A DNA stretch of 64,000 bases from Butyricimonas synergistica DSM 23225 (GTDB lineage Bacteria > Bacteroidota > Bacteroidia > Bacteroidales > Marinifilaceae). A model generated the notes under the pieces. The model was not told where the DNA came from. It did no database searches and saw nothing but the letters and a program-made list of their open reading frames with translations. The stretch is from assembly GCF_000379665.1 (NCBI RefSeq), contig NZ_KB903360.1:684175-748174 (forward strand), written 5' to 3'. The translations under genes were made by a program, and so were the position numbers. Shown here in pieces: positions 27,296 to 36,068 of the stretch; within the stretch, counting starts at the first letter, position 1, and each line of letters opens with the position of its first letter.

Positions 27296-28174
27296 ATGAT
27301 AAAATCAATGACCGGTTTCGGTAAAGCAACCGTGGACTACGGAACAAAGAAAGTAATAGTAGAAGTAAAAAGTCTGAATTCAAAGCAGTTGGATATCAAT
27401 CTCAGAACCCCGAGTCTTTACAAGGAGAAGGATATAGAGATTCGGAACATGATAAAAAATGTACTGGAACGCGGGAAGGTGGATATGTACATCTATTTTG
27501 ATAACGCGGAAGACGAGAAAGATGTTGCGGTGAACCAGTCGGTTGTGAAACAATATTACAAACAGATGCTCGAGGTTTCTTCCTCCCTGGGAATTGAAAT
27601 CGATAAAGGCGAGTTATTGCAAACCGTGATGCGATTCCCGGATACCATGCAAGTAAAAATGGACGAGTTGGACGAGGAGGCTTGGAACGCATTGAAGAGC
27701 GCTATCGAGAAAGCTTTGGCTGACGTCGATCAATTCCGTATTCAGGAAGGAAAAGTGTTGATTGCCGATATATTGAAACGTGTCGATTTGATAAAAAGCT
27801 TGTCTGCTGAAGTGCCGCAATTCGAGAAACAACGGGTGGTGACCATCAAGCAACGCTTGCAGGATAAAATGAAAGAGTGGTGCGAAATCAAGAATATCGA
27901 CGAGAATAGATTGGAACAGGAGATCATCTATTATTTGGAGAAACTTGACATCACGGAAGAAAAAGTACGTCTAGCCAATCATTGTAAATATTTCATCGAA
28001 ACCGTTGAGCAAGAAGAAGCCCCCGGTCGTAAGCTTGGTTTTATCGCCCAAGAAATCGGTCGTGAAATCAACACCATGGGTTCCAAAGCCAATGACCACG
28101 ACATCCAAAAACTCGTAGTCCGCATGAAAGACGAGTTGGAAAAGATAAAAGAACAAAGCCTTAACGTTTTATGA
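27296..28174 (+). CDS. yicC: YicC family protein (putative endoribonuclease)
   Basis: 292 residues, normal length. The N-terminal block MIKSMTGFGKATVDYG, then EVKSLNSKQLDINLR, and the C-terminal block GRKLGFIAQEIGREINTMGSKANDHDIQKLVV are diagnostic. The E. coli family member has been reported to be an endoribonuclease linked to RNA decay. In many Bacteroidota yicC is directly followed by gmk and nadD. Here a repeat-flanked gene of about 480 bp is inserted after the yicC stop. Confidence 0.93.
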   Translation: MIKSMTGFGKATVDYGTKKVIVEVKSLNSKQLDINLRTPSLYKEKDIEIRNMIKNVLERGKVDMYIYFDNAEDEKDVAVNQSVVKQYYKQMLEVSSSLGIEIDKGELLQTVMRFPDTMQVKMDELDEEAWNALKSAIEKALADVDQFRIQEGKVLIADILKRVDLIKSLSAEVPQFEKQRVVTIKQRLQDKMKEWCEIKNIDENRLEQEIIYYLEKLDITEEKVRLANHCKYFIETVEQEEAPGRKLGFIAQEIGREINTMGSKANDHDIQKLVVRMKDELEKIKEQSLNVL

Positions 28175-28255
28175 GTTTATAAAGTTCATAAGGTTCATAA
28201 AGTCCATAAGGTCTATAAGGTCCATAATGTCCGTAAAGTCCGTGAGGTCATGAAA
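28175..28255 (+). repeat. array of eight to nine 9-bp repeats (left arm)
   Basis: Starts with the base after the yicC stop. Units of 9 bp with consensus GTCCATAAG: GTTTATAAA, GTTCATAAG, GTTCATAAA, GTCCATAAG, GTCTATAAG, GTCCATAAT, GTCCGTAAA, GTCCGTGAG. The next unit, GTCATGAAA, contains the start codon of the following gene. It is the inverse of the array at 28603-28647, so a transcript could fold into a long imperfect stem enclosing the gene. Confidence 0.85.
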
Positions 28256-28618
28256 ATAGAGAGATTTGAAGATATTCTTGCTTGGCAAAAGGCGAAGGAG
28301 GTAACAAAGAAAATATACATATTGTTGGCTCAAACAAAGGATTATGGCTTTAAAGACCAAATACAACGGGCTGCTGTTTCTGTTATGAATAATAATGTTG
28401 CAGAAGGTTTTGAACGTCGTTCGGATAAAGAATTTAAGCATTTTCTTTTTGTCGCTAAAGGATCTTGTGGAGAGGTACGTTCCATGTTGATATTGGCCAA
28501 AGAATTGGATTATATAAAAAGTGATATTTGTGATGATTTGATTTTGGAAACCGAGAAAATTTCCAAGATGCTATCGAATTTTATAAAAGTATTGGATGAA
28601 TCAAAAAGGACCTTATAG
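28250..28618 (+). CDS. four-helix-bundle protein (S23 / 23S rRNA intervening-sequence family)
   Basis: 122 residues. Diagnostic family pattern: FEDILAWQKAKEVTKKIY, then DQIQRAAVSVMNNNVAEGFERRSDKEF (RAAVSVxxNxAEG) and FLFVAKGSCGEVRSMLILAKEL. Members are often encoded in intervening sequences of 23S rRNA genes or as free cassettes; the molecular function is not known. The ATG and the TAG stop both lie inside the flanking 9-bp repeats, so the last residues (RTL) are repeat-encoded. It interrupts the usual yicC-gmk order. A diversity-generating system was considered, but there is no reverse transcriptase nearby. Confidence 0.85.
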   Translation: MKIERFEDILAWQKAKEVTKKIYILLAQTKDYGFKDQIQRAAVSVMNNNVAEGFERRSDKEFKHFLFVAKGSCGEVRSMLILAKELDYIKSDICDDLILETEKISKMLSNFIKVLDESKRTL

Positions 28619-28647
28619 ACCTTATGGACTTTATGGACCTTATAGAC
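28603..28647 (+). repeat. array of 9-bp repeats (right arm, inverted)
   Basis: Four regular units CTTATAGAC, CTTATGGAC, TTTATGGAC, CTTATAGAC at 28612-28647, with a degenerate unit before and after. These are reverse complements of the left-arm consensus. The stop codon of the four-helix-bundle gene is within the first regular unit. gmk starts 12 bp after the array. Confidence 0.85.
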
Positions 28648-28659
28648 CTATAATTGATT

Positions 28660-29220
28660 ATGAAAGACGTTATTATTTTTTCAGCCCCCAGTGGATCGGG
28701 GAAAAGTACCATTGTAAATTATTTGCTTTCCTTGGATTTGGGGTTGGAGTTTTCGATTTCAGCCACGTGCAGGGCTCCGAGAGGAGAGGAACAACACGGG
28801 AAGGAATATTATTTCTTTTCAACGGATGAATTCAGACAACGGATTGGGAAGGATGATTTTTTGGAATGGGAGGAAGTGTATCCGGGATGCTATTACGGGA
28901 CATTGAAAAGCGAATTGGAACGGATATGGAAAGCCGGGCACGCCGTGGTATTTGACGTGGATGTTGTCGGGGGAGTGAATATCAAGAAAATATTCGGGGA
29001 TCAAGCTCTTTCTATTTTCGTGAAAGCCCCTTCCGTGGAAGTTTTGCGCCAGCGGTTAGTAGGGCGAGGAACGGATTCCATGGAAAAAATAGAACAGCGG
29101 GTGGCAAAGGCGGAATATGAAATGACTTTTGCCGATAAATTCGATGTGGTTATTGTAAATGACGATCTGGAAACGGCATTGGCAGAGGCAGAAAAAGCGG
29201 TAAGAGATTTTTTGAAGTAA
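28660..29220 (+). CDS. gmk: guanylate kinase
   Basis: Phosphorylates GMP to GDP with ATP, in the cytosol. 186 residues from ATG 28660 (a TTG at 28654 would add two residues). P-loop SAPSGSGKST near residue 8, GMP-binding block SISATCRAPRGEEQHGKEYYF and lid VGRGTDSMEKIEQRV. It follows the repeat array and is 2 bp from nadD, so both are cotranscribed. Confidence 0.95.
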   Translation: MKDVIIFSAPSGSGKSTIVNYLLSLDLGLEFSISATCRAPRGEEQHGKEYYFFSTDEFRQRIGKDDFLEWEEVYPGCYYGTLKSELERIWKAGHAVVFDVDVVGGVNIKKIFGDQALSIFVKAPSVEVLRQRLVGRGTDSMEKIEQRVAKAEYEMTFADKFDVVIVNDDLETALAEAEKAVRDFLK

Positions 29221-29222
29221 AC

Positions 29223-29834
29223 ATGGGATTCCGGGAAACCAAACAAAGCACACGTCCCGTCACGGGACTTTTCTTCGGATCGTTCAACCCGATTCATAAC
29301 GGGCACGTGGGCATAGCCCGCTATTTGCTGGAGAATAGGCTATGCGATGAAGTGTGGTTTGTAGTCAGCCCTTGTAACCCTTTCAAAGTAGACCGTTTCC
29401 TGTTGCCCGAGGCGGAGCGATTGCAAATTGTCGAGGCGGCTATCGGGTATGACTCCCGGATGAAGGCTTGTGACGTCGAGTTTACCATGCCAAAACCTTC
29501 TTACACGGTAGATACATTGCGTTTCCTGCTCGATAAACATCCCGGTCGGGAATTTGTTCTAGTCATGGGTGCGGACAATGTGGCGGCTTTCCCGAGGTGG
29601 AAAGATTATCATTGGATTGTCATGAATTGTCCTATTTTCGTGTATCCCCGTTCCGGAGAATCTTTCCCGGTACAATTACCCCGGGGAATGAGCGTGATTG
29701 ACGCCCCCCTGTTTCCTTTGTCCGCGACGGAAGTAAGAGAAATGATATTGCGGGGTGAAAATATTTCTGCCCTGGTTCCCGCGGAGGCAGTACCTTTGGT
29801 CAAACAATTCTATGGAAAAGGGAATAAAAAATAA
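29223..29834 (+). CDS. nadD: nicotinate-nucleotide adenylyltransferase
   Basis: Makes deamido-NAD from nicotinate mononucleotide and ATP in NAD synthesis. 203 residues. Nucleotidyltransferase motif GLFFGSFNPIHNGHVGIA near residue 18 (HxGH-like), VVSPCNPFK, and the C-terminal ISxTxxR-equivalent PLSATEVREMI. It starts 2 bp after gmk. A cobalamin riboswitch on the opposite strand points toward its 3' end. Confidence 0.94.
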   Translation: MGFRETKQSTRPVTGLFFGSFNPIHNGHVGIARYLLENRLCDEVWFVVSPCNPFKVDRFLLPEAERLQIVEAAIGYDSRMKACDVEFTMPKPSYTVDTLRFLLDKHPGREFVLVMGADNVAAFPRWKDYHWIVMNCPIFVYPRSGESFPVQLPRGMSVIDAPLFPLSATEVREMILRGENISALVPAEAVPLVKQFYGKGNKK

Positions 29835-29900
29835 GTGAGCCTGTAAATTCGATGTAAAACAAGTTGGCAGAGATATTTTATATCTGAATTACGTGCTCAC

Positions 29901-29966
29901 TCATTCACAGAACAATGCTTGTTGGAAAATTGGGGTAGAGGAAAATCGCGCTCCCACGATAAACAT
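29901..29966 (-). CDS. possible 21-codon ORF downstream of the cobalamin riboswitch
   Basis: ATG at 29966, stop at 29901, about 45 nt after the riboswitch core. The peptide begins MFIVGARFSSTP and ends ALFCE. It is the only start codon with a short open frame in the position where the regulated gene should be. It could be a small regulated peptide, a remnant of a lost gene or chance. No ribosome-binding site stands out. Confidence 0.25.
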   Translation of the reverse strand: MFIVGARFSSTPIFQQALFCE

Positions 29967-29999
29967 CTTGCCAGCTTCAATTCCCGAAAGCTACATAAA

Positions 30000-30180
30000 C
30001 AGTTACGTCTTGGCAGGTTTTCTGACTTGCTTCCTTTTCGTCGCCTTCCCATCCATGTACAGACAGTGGCAGTAGAGACTAAAGTTACGAAGCTTACAGC
30101 TGCGGGCACAGTTCCCGACTCTCACGGGATTCCCTTGTAATGTTACGACTAACATTAACGCTCCAATACAGTTACAAACG
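30000..30180 (-). promoter_or_regulatory. cobalamin riboswitch without an obvious target gene
   Basis: Reading the minus strand from about 30180, all the conserved parts appear in order: hairpin AATGTTA/TAACATT, core GGGAATCCCGTGAGAG, GGAACTGTGCCCGCAGCTGT, CCACTG, GGGAAGGCGACG, and the B12-box-like end AAGTCAGAAAACCTGCC (at about 30028-30012). Downstream there is only a 21-codon frame and then the antisense of the nadD 3' end. Cobalamin riboswitches usually precede transporter or B12-related genes. Confidence 0.88.
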
Positions 30181-30188
30181 TAGGGAAA

Positions 30189-30224
30189 ATAATTGATAAT
30201 TGAAAATGAAGAATTGAAAAATTA
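30189..30224. repeat. AATTGAAA-type intergenic repeat, occurrence 2
   Basis: Run of AATTGATAATTGAAAATGAAG-like units, same orientation as 5118-5156, upstream of the yitT gene. Confidence 0.5.
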
Positions 30225-30348
30225 TTTTGGCGAGGGCATTTTGAATTTTTGGATAAATATGAGATGTGTTGTATAATTATGCGTGCGAATGAATTTGTAT
30301 ATTATTGATAGTGATATATTTATAATAAAATCACGAGCGATGAAAACG

Positions 30349-30380
30349 TTGTAAAAAGTCGAAAACAAGTTGTACTTTTG
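30349..30380 (+). promoter_or_regulatory. promoter of the yitT-type gene
   Basis: TTG (30349-30351), 21-bp spacer, TACTTTTG (30373-30380), 48 bp before the ATG at 30429. It shows that an upstream in-frame start near 30378 lies in the promoter and is not used. Confidence 0.65.
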
Positions 30381-30428
30381 TGCCGCGAAAGAGTGCGATT
30401 AATAAGTCGAATAATAAATAAATTTAGT

Positions 30429-31343
30429 ATGGGATTTGTAACTAAGGAGAAATTATTCTCTAAGGATTTCTTTATCACCTATGCTTGGTTGCTTGGTGGT
30501 TGTTTTGTGTTTGCCGTGGGTGCCGTGATGTTTGCAGAACCTTACGGGTTTGCACCGGGAGGTACTTATGGTTTGTCAATGGTGTTCCATCACCTGTGGG
30601 GGTGGAGAACGGAGGCGACAGCCCTTTGTATGGACATCCCGTTATTGTTGTTGGGTATTTATTTCTTGGGAGCGAAATTCGGTATCAAGACGGTGATTTG
30701 TACCTTTGCGATACCTGGATTTATGTGGTTAATTCACCAGACTTACGGGTTTGATGCTTTGCTCGAACCGGGCATAACGGAACGTGCGATGCTTAAAGAA
30801 CCGTTGTTGTCTTCTATTTTCGGGGGTATTGTTTACGGTATCGGTATCGGTATGATCTTCAAATCCCGGGCTACTTCCGGGGGGTCGGACATCATCGCCA
30901 TGATCTTGAACAAGTACACGCACATCTCTTTAGGAACCTTGGTGATTATCGTGGATTGCACGATCACGTTGACCACCGTGGTTGCTTTCGGGGATTGGAA
31001 ATTGCCGATGTACTCTTGGATTATAGTCTTTATCGAGGGTAAAGTGATCGACTTGATCGTGGAAGGAGCTTCCGTGCACAAGACCTTGATGATCGTGACC
31101 AAAGAGGTCGATACCGTCAAGAATATCATTTTGAACGATATCAACCGGGGTGCCACCATATTGCCCGCTGTCGGTGCTTATAAAGGAGAAACTCGTGAGA
31201 TTGTTTACACGATCCTCACTCGCCGTGAAATGATGATCTTGCGCCATCGCATTCGTGAGATCGATCCGGATGCGTTTATCAACGTTATTGATTCCCGGGA
31301 AATTCTCGGAAGAGGATTCAAGTCATTGAAAAATGACGAATAG
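30429..31343 (+). CDS. YitT family membrane protein (DUF161/DUF2179)
   Basis: 304 residues with five to six predicted membrane helices in the first 200 residues (AWLLGGCFVFAVGAVMF, GGIVYGIGIGMIFKSRATSGGSDIIAMIL), followed by a soluble DUF2179-type domain (HKTLMIVTKEVDTVKNIILNDINRGATIL). GSDIIAMIL and the GAVMFAEPYGFAPGG block are typical of YitT proteins. Transport substrate not known. Ends just before a bidirectional terminator. Confidence 0.9.
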   Translation: MGFVTKEKLFSKDFFITYAWLLGGCFVFAVGAVMFAEPYGFAPGGTYGLSMVFHHLWGWRTEATALCMDIPLLLLGIYFLGAKFGIKTVICTFAIPGFMWLIHQTYGFDALLEPGITERAMLKEPLLSSIFGGIVYGIGIGMIFKSRATSGGSDIIAMILNKYTHISLGTLVIIVDCTITLTTVVAFGDWKLPMYSWIIVFIEGKVIDLIVEGASVHKTLMIVTKEVDTVKNIILNDINRGATILPAVGAYKGETREIVYTILTRREMMILRHRIREIDPDAFINVIDSREILGRGFKSLKNDE

Positions 31344-31370
31344 AATATTTGAAAAGAATATCTGTTAAGC

Positions 31371-31400
31371 AAAAAAAAAGAGCCGAAAGGCTCTTTTTTT
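31371..31400. terminator. bidirectional terminator (yitT / efflux operon)
   Basis: Symmetrical hairpin AAAAAGAGCC-GAAA-GGCTCTTTTT with a GNRA tetraloop and long A and T tracts on either side. It serves the plus-strand yitT gene and the convergent minus-strand efflux operon. Confidence 0.9.
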
Positions 31401-31695
31401 AATACATCCCCGTGATGTCCCAGACGAAGGCCCGGATACCGTTTTCCTTGTTCACCTCGTCAAGATTCTTGACGTATTTCAGGATCAGGGGAACCATTTC
31501 TTCTTCAACGATAGTCAATGTAGCGGAGTTCATTTCCGGCCAGGTGTGTGTACCCATTCTCGGTTCTCCGTCGATAGTTCCGGCACCATTGACAAGTGGC
31601 CATTGCGTGAAGCCCCGTATTTGCAATTGATCGAGAATGTAAGCAACACGTTCTGTCAAGGCTTGGTTATATGTGATAAATACTGCTTTTTTCAT
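31399..31695 (-). CDS. small transporter-associated protein (PG0541-like)
   Basis: 98 residues, MKKAVFITYNQALTERVAYIL at the start. It resembles the PG0541 type of small PII-like proteins found next to RND efflux genes in Bacteroidota; a ferredoxin-like fold is expected. Last gene of the efflux operon, 76 bp after the RND permease. Function unknown; regulation of the pump is a guess from position. Confidence 0.7.
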   Translation of the reverse strand: MKKAVFITYNQALTERVAYILDQLQIRGFTQWPLVNGAGTIDGEPRMGTHTWPEMNSATLTIVEEEMVPLILKYVKNLDEVNKENGIRAFVWDITGMY

Positions 31696-31771
31696 ATTTC
31701 TTTTTTGATTTTAGAAGTTAGATTCACGATTAAAGTATAACTGAAATCGTGAATCTAGCATCATAAATTAT

Positions 31772-34700
31772 TTATTTTTTCTTCGGAAGGTCTCTTTCCG
31801 CATCGAAATCACTCATGAATTTGAACTGTTTCCTGAGGTTTTTCTGTTTATCGCGGCTTCCGCTCTTGTCCATGGCAGCGTAAACGGCGGGTACGATAAT
31901 CATCGTGATAATGGTAGAGAATATCATACCTCCGATAACGGCGATACCCATCGGGCGCCATGTTTCAGAACCTTCACCCACGCTCAATGCCATAGGCACC
32001 ATACCCAGGATGGTTGTCAATGAGGTCATCAACACCGGACGCAAACGAGAACGACAGGCTTGAGCGATAGCGTCGTACAAGCGGATTCCCCGTTCACGCA
32101 TCAAGTTGATAAAGTCGATCAACACGATACCGTTCTTCGTCACGATACCCACCAACATGATAGCACCCAAGGCGGCAACGATACTCATCGTCGTGTTCGT
32201 CAGCAACAAGGCAAGGATCACACCGGTGAATGCGAACGGAATGGCCAACATGATGATAAACGGCATCTTGAATGACTCGAACTGTGCAGCCATCACGATG
32301 TAAACCAACATCAACGACAGCAATAACAACATGATCAAAGAACCGAACGACTCCTGTTGGTCTTCGTAGCTACCCCCGATATACAAGCTCACGTCTTGCG
32401 GTACGTCTTCCAACTTATCAAGCATGGATTGAGCGGCGGTTGCGATATCTCCCAAGGCAATACCTGCCGCCGGGGTGATAGACACTTTCAGGATACGTTG
32501 TTTACTCTTACGCTCGATGTTTGGCGGAGAGAAAAATTCCTCGATTTCCCCGAGTTCTTTCAGGCGTACCTTTTGTCCTTTGGCATCAACGATAATGATG
32601 TTCTCGATCTCCGATAGGGTAGAACGGTATTTCTCGTCGAAACGCACGATAATATCATATTCTTCACCGTTCTCTTTGAACTTGCTGTTCCGGTACCCGT
32701 AGATGCGGTTACGCAAGTAAGAGCCCACTTCGGAAGTCGTTAACCCGTGGCGGGCCAATTTATTCTGGTCCAATATCACGCGGAGCTCGGATTTATCCTC
32801 GTCCCGGCTGATCTTGATATCCTCGGCTCCGGGGATAGTACGGGCTTGTGTGGCTATCGTGTGTGCCAGATTTGTCGTTGTGTTGAAGTCGTGTCCCATG
32901 ATCTCTATATCCACCGTGTTGCCACCCATGGAGCCACCGCTCGACGTGGTTACCGTGTATTGCAGGATGTCCGGGAATTGCTTCAAGATACCGCGCACCT
33001 GGTCGGCAATCTCGAATACGCTGCGTTTACGGTCTTTCAAGTCTACCGTTCTCAAACGCATATTCAAGATATTATTACCCGTGCTGTTCATCATGGAAGC
33101 GAAAGAAGCCTCTTCTTCACTACCGTATGAAAGGTTAATCAACGTGATTTCGGGTATGCTATTGCGGATCACGGAGTCAATATCCAGAGCCACTTGTTTT
33201 GTAACCTCAACACGTTGACCGGATTGCATCTTTGCGTACACGTTCAGATAGTTCTGGTCATTCTGGGGCATAAAGTCCGTCTTGACCATCTTGAACAGGA
33301 ACAAAGAAGCGAAGAACAAAGCGAACATGGATAAGATGGTCACTGTCTTGTGAACAAGTACCCAACGAATCAGACGTTCGTAAACGTTATCCAGTTTTTC
33401 CAGCATCCGGGATACGAAATTGTAGAAACTGAATTTGTTGCTATCCGTCTTTTCCTGAATCTTCATCAATTGAGAACAAAGCATCGGGGTCAGCGAGATA
33501 GCTGTTACCGTAGAAGTACATACCGTGATACAAACGATCCAACCCAATTGCTTGAACAAGATACCGGTCATACCGCTTACCAACGTCAACGGGAAGAACA
33601 CGGCAACTGTTACCAGCGTGGTCACGATTACGGACAACCACACCTCGTTCGTTCCGTACTTGGCAGCTTCCCGCGGGCGGCTACCCCGGTCGATATGTTT
33701 CGTGATGTTCTCCAGTACCACGATAGCATCGTCCACCACCATACCGATGGCGATAGAGAGGGAGGACAGCGAGATGATATTCAACGATTCTCCTGTCGCG
33801 AACAAATAGATAAAAGCAACGATCAAAGAGATCGGGATCGTCAGTGCGATAATGAAAGTCGCTCTCCAGCGTCCGAGGAACAAGAACACGATCAACACCA
33901 CGAAGATCAACGCGTACATCAACGAGTCCTGCAAGTTGTTGATAGACTTGATGATGAAGTCCGAGTTGTCCGAGATGATCTGGAATTTGATATCCGACGG
34001 CAACTCTTTCATAGTCTTTTCGATCTCCTGTTTGGCTTGTTTTGCCACAGCCACGGCGTTAGCATCGGTTTGTTTGGTTACCATCAAAACGCCACCTTTG
34101 CCCCTGTTGATCGATTGTTCCAGGGTAATATCCTTCAACGTGTCGCGGATGTTAGCCACGTCACGCAGGTAAATGATCTTGTTGTTCTGCGTGCCCAGTA
34201 CAATATTCTTGATCTGGTCGCTTTCCTCGAATTCTCCTTCCACGCGCAACGTGTAGTCCATGTCACCCATCTTCACGTTACCGGAAGAAATATCTTTATT
34301 CTCTGCGAGAATCTTGTTACCGATTTGCTCGAGCGTCAGATTGTAAGCGTCCAGTTTATTCGGGTCCAGATCCACGTAAACCACACGTTCCGGGGCTCCG
34401 GCTACGATAACGGAAGCAACCCCGTCCACGCGGTTCAAGCGGGTAATCAGTTTATCGTCCAAAATCTTGTCGATACCGGGATAAGACTCCTCGGCGGTAA
34501 CGGCATAAATCAAGATAGGCATCATCGACGTGTTGAAACGCATGATCGTCGGTCGGTCGATATCGTCCGGCAGTTTTGACATAGATTTATCCACTGCATC
34601 CCGCACGTCATTCGATGCTTCGTCAAGATTCACCTCCCACTCGAACTCCAGTGAAATAACAGATAAGTTATCATAGGAGGTAGAGGTCATTTCCTTCAGG

Positions 34701-34927
34701 TCATCCACGGAGTTCAACTGGTCCTCGAGGATTTTCGTTACGTTCTCTTCAATATCCGCGGCGTTAGCTCCGGGATAGGTAGCCATAACCGTGATGTAAG
34801 GCGGATCCATTTTAGGATACTGGTCTACCGGCAATTGTATATAGGAGGCAATACCCAATACCATAATGGCAAGGAAAACCATCAAGGTCGAAATGGGTTT
34901 ATTGACCGCTGTATTGTATATACTCAT
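31772..34927 (-). CDS. RND multidrug efflux permease (AcrB type)
   Basis: 1051 residues, inner membrane, 12 helices and two large periplasmic loops; proton-driven export of drugs or amphiphiles. N terminus MSIYNTAVNKPISTLMVFLAIM. Canonical proton-relay residues are present: VVDDAIVVLEN (two Asp, TM4) and GIVTKNGIVLIDF (Lys, TM10). The end carries a charged tail. It lies 67 bp after its adaptor gene and upstream of the PG0541-like gene. Unlike the two RND proteins at 52.8-60.7 kb it retains the classical relay. Confidence 0.95.
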   Translation of the reverse strand: MSIYNTAVNKPISTLMVFLAIMVLGIASYIQLPVDQYPKMDPPYITVMATYPGANAADIEENVTKILEDQLNSVDDLKEMTSTSYDNLSVISLEFEWEVNLDEASNDVRDAVDKSMSKLPDDIDRPTIMRFNTSMMPILIYAVTAEESYPGIDKILDDKLITRLNRVDGVASVIVAGAPERVVYVDLDPNKLDAYNLTLEQIGNKILAENKDISSGNVKMGDMDYTLRVEGEFEESDQIKNIVLGTQNNKIIYLRDVANIRDTLKDITLEQSINRGKGGVLMVTKQTDANAVAVAKQAKQEIEKTMKELPSDIKFQIISDNSDFIIKSINNLQDSLMYALIFVVLIVFLFLGRWRATFIIALTIPISLIVAFIYLFATGESLNIISLSSLSIAIGMVVDDAIVVLENITKHIDRGSRPREAAKYGTNEVWLSVIVTTLVTVAVFFPLTLVSGMTGILFKQLGWIVCITVCTSTVTAISLTPMLCSQLMKIQEKTDSNKFSFYNFVSRMLEKLDNVYERLIRWVLVHKTVTILSMFALFFASLFLFKMVKTDFMPQNDQNYLNVYAKMQSGQRVEVTKQVALDIDSVIRNSIPEITLINLSYGSEEEASFASMMNSTGNNILNMRLRTVDLKDRKRSVFEIADQVRGILKQFPDILQYTVTTSSGGSMGGNTVDIEIMGHDFNTTTNLAHTIATQARTIPGAEDIKISRDEDKSELRVILDQNKLARHGLTTSEVGSYLRNRIYGYRNSKFKENGEEYDIIVRFDEKYRSTLSEIENIIIVDAKGQKVRLKELGEIEEFFSPPNIERKSKQRILKVSITPAAGIALGDIATAAQSMLDKLEDVPQDVSLYIGGSYEDQQESFGSLIMLLLLSLMLVYIVMAAQFESFKMPFIIMLAIPFAFTGVILALLLTNTTMSIVAALGAIMLVGIVTKNGIVLIDFINLMRERGIRLYDAIAQACRSRLRPVLMTSLTTILGMVPMALSVGEGSETWRPMGIAVIGGMIFSTIITMIIVPAVYAAMDKSGSRDKQKNLRKQFKFMSDFDAERDLPKKK

Positions 34928-34994
34928 ATTTCTAATTTTAAATTTTAGATTTTAAATTTTAGATTGCGGGAAATACATCCATGATCTAAATTAT

Positions 34995-36032
34995 TTATTT
35001 CGAGATGGAAAGCGGGGATCCGTCAACCAATCTGCCTTGTCCGACAACGACCAATTCGTCGCCCTCGTGAATTTCATCACTGATTAATTCTACTTGATCC
35101 TCGAAACGTCTGCCGAGTTTCACAGCCACCCGTTTTGCCTTGCCGTCTTTATTCAGGAACACGTAGCGGTCATTCGAACCTTGTAGTTTCAACACGGCGA
35201 TAGCCGGTGCCACCATGGTTTCCGTGTTACCGATAAAGAAGTCGATCGTTCCGTACATACCCGGTCTTAAAGCCTCGTCCTTGTTCGGGATTTTGATCTC
35301 CACGGTGAACGTTCTGGAAGCGGGATCGATTGCCGGGTAAACAATGCTTACCGTACCCTCGAATACCTGGTCGGGATAGATGTTGCTCTTCAGTTGGATC
35401 TTCGTCCCGGGCTTCACGGTCAGGTAATATTGCTCGGACAAGTTCACGTATGCCTTCATGGGGTTGATCTTCTCGATCGCGATGATAGAAGGTTTGGTCG
35501 CACCCCCGAAAGCCGCACCCGTGTAAAGCTCTTTGTTCTCGAAATATTTCCCGGTCACGATGCCGTCAAAAGGAGCTTCCATCCGCGTGTTCTCTTTCAA
35601 GAAATCCACGTTCGATTTTGCCACCTCGTATTGGGTCACGGCTGCATCATAAGCCTGCTTGGAAATACTTCCCGTTTTGTTCAACTGAACGGCACGGTTG
35701 TATTCCGTTTCCAGGTTCTGCAATTGAACTTCTGCCTGGTGCAATTGGGTTTTATCCATTTCCACGAGCAACTGGCCTTTCTTGATCCGGTCACCCACTT
35801 CCACGTATATATTCTCGATTCTTCCCGTGGCAGCCGGGGCGTAGAACACTTGTTTGTCGGCTTCCAGGTTGGCGGCGTAGTCCAAGGTCTTGGCTATATC
35901 CGTTTTTTTCATTTTCAATACTTTCACGGGAATAGCTTCTTCGACGTCAGTTTGTGACGCTTTGTCTTTGTTACCGGAGCACCCGGCAAGCATAGCTAGT
36001 GCTATTGTCGATAGAATAAGATTCTTTACCAT
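34995..36032 (-). CDS. RND periplasmic adaptor (membrane fusion protein, AcrA type)
   Basis: 345 residues. Lipobox AMLAGC (Cys near 18). Lipoyl/barrel-sandwich halves: GRIENIYVEVGDRIKKGQLLVEMD and RMEAPFDGIVTGKYFENKELY, separated by a helical hairpin of about 60 residues. Beta-barrel and membrane-proximal domains follow (RPGMYGTIDFFIGN). It links the permease at 31772 to the outer-membrane channel at 36069. Confidence 0.93.
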   Translation of the reverse strand: MVKNLILSTIALAMLAGCSGNKDKASQTDVEEAIPVKVLKMKKTDIAKTLDYAANLEADKQVFYAPAATGRIENIYVEVGDRIKKGQLLVEMDKTQLHQAEVQLQNLETEYNRAVQLNKTGSISKQAYDAAVTQYEVAKSNVDFLKENTRMEAPFDGIVTGKYFENKELYTGAAFGGATKPSIIAIEKINPMKAYVNLSEQYYLTVKPGTKIQLKSNIYPDQVFEGTVSIVYPAIDPASRTFTVEIKIPNKDEALRPGMYGTIDFFIGNTETMVAPAIAVLKLQGSNDRYVFLNKDGKAKRVAVKLGRRFEDQVELISDEIHEGDELVVVGQGRLVDGSPLSISK

Positions 36033-36068
36033 TGTATTTCTTTTTTGTTTTATTATTCAAAGTTGTTT

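Noticed and set aside
28175-28255. Regularly spaced short repeats as a CRISPR array
   Set aside because: The units are contiguous 9-mers without spacers and there are no cas genes; they pair with an inverted array after the next gene.
28250-28618. Four-helix-bundle gene as the Avd part of a diversity-generating retroelement
   Set aside because: No reverse transcriptase, template repeat or variable repeat is seen nearby; the sequence fits the S23/intervening-sequence branch.
29893-30140. Plus- and minus-strand open frames of 60-73 codons
   Set aside because: They overlap the conserved core of the cobalamin riboswitch and do not resemble proteins.
33350-34579. 409-codon plus-strand open frame
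   Set aside because: It is entirely antisense to the RND permease gene and has a composition rich in His, Arg and Gln with no domain; a shadow of the real gene.
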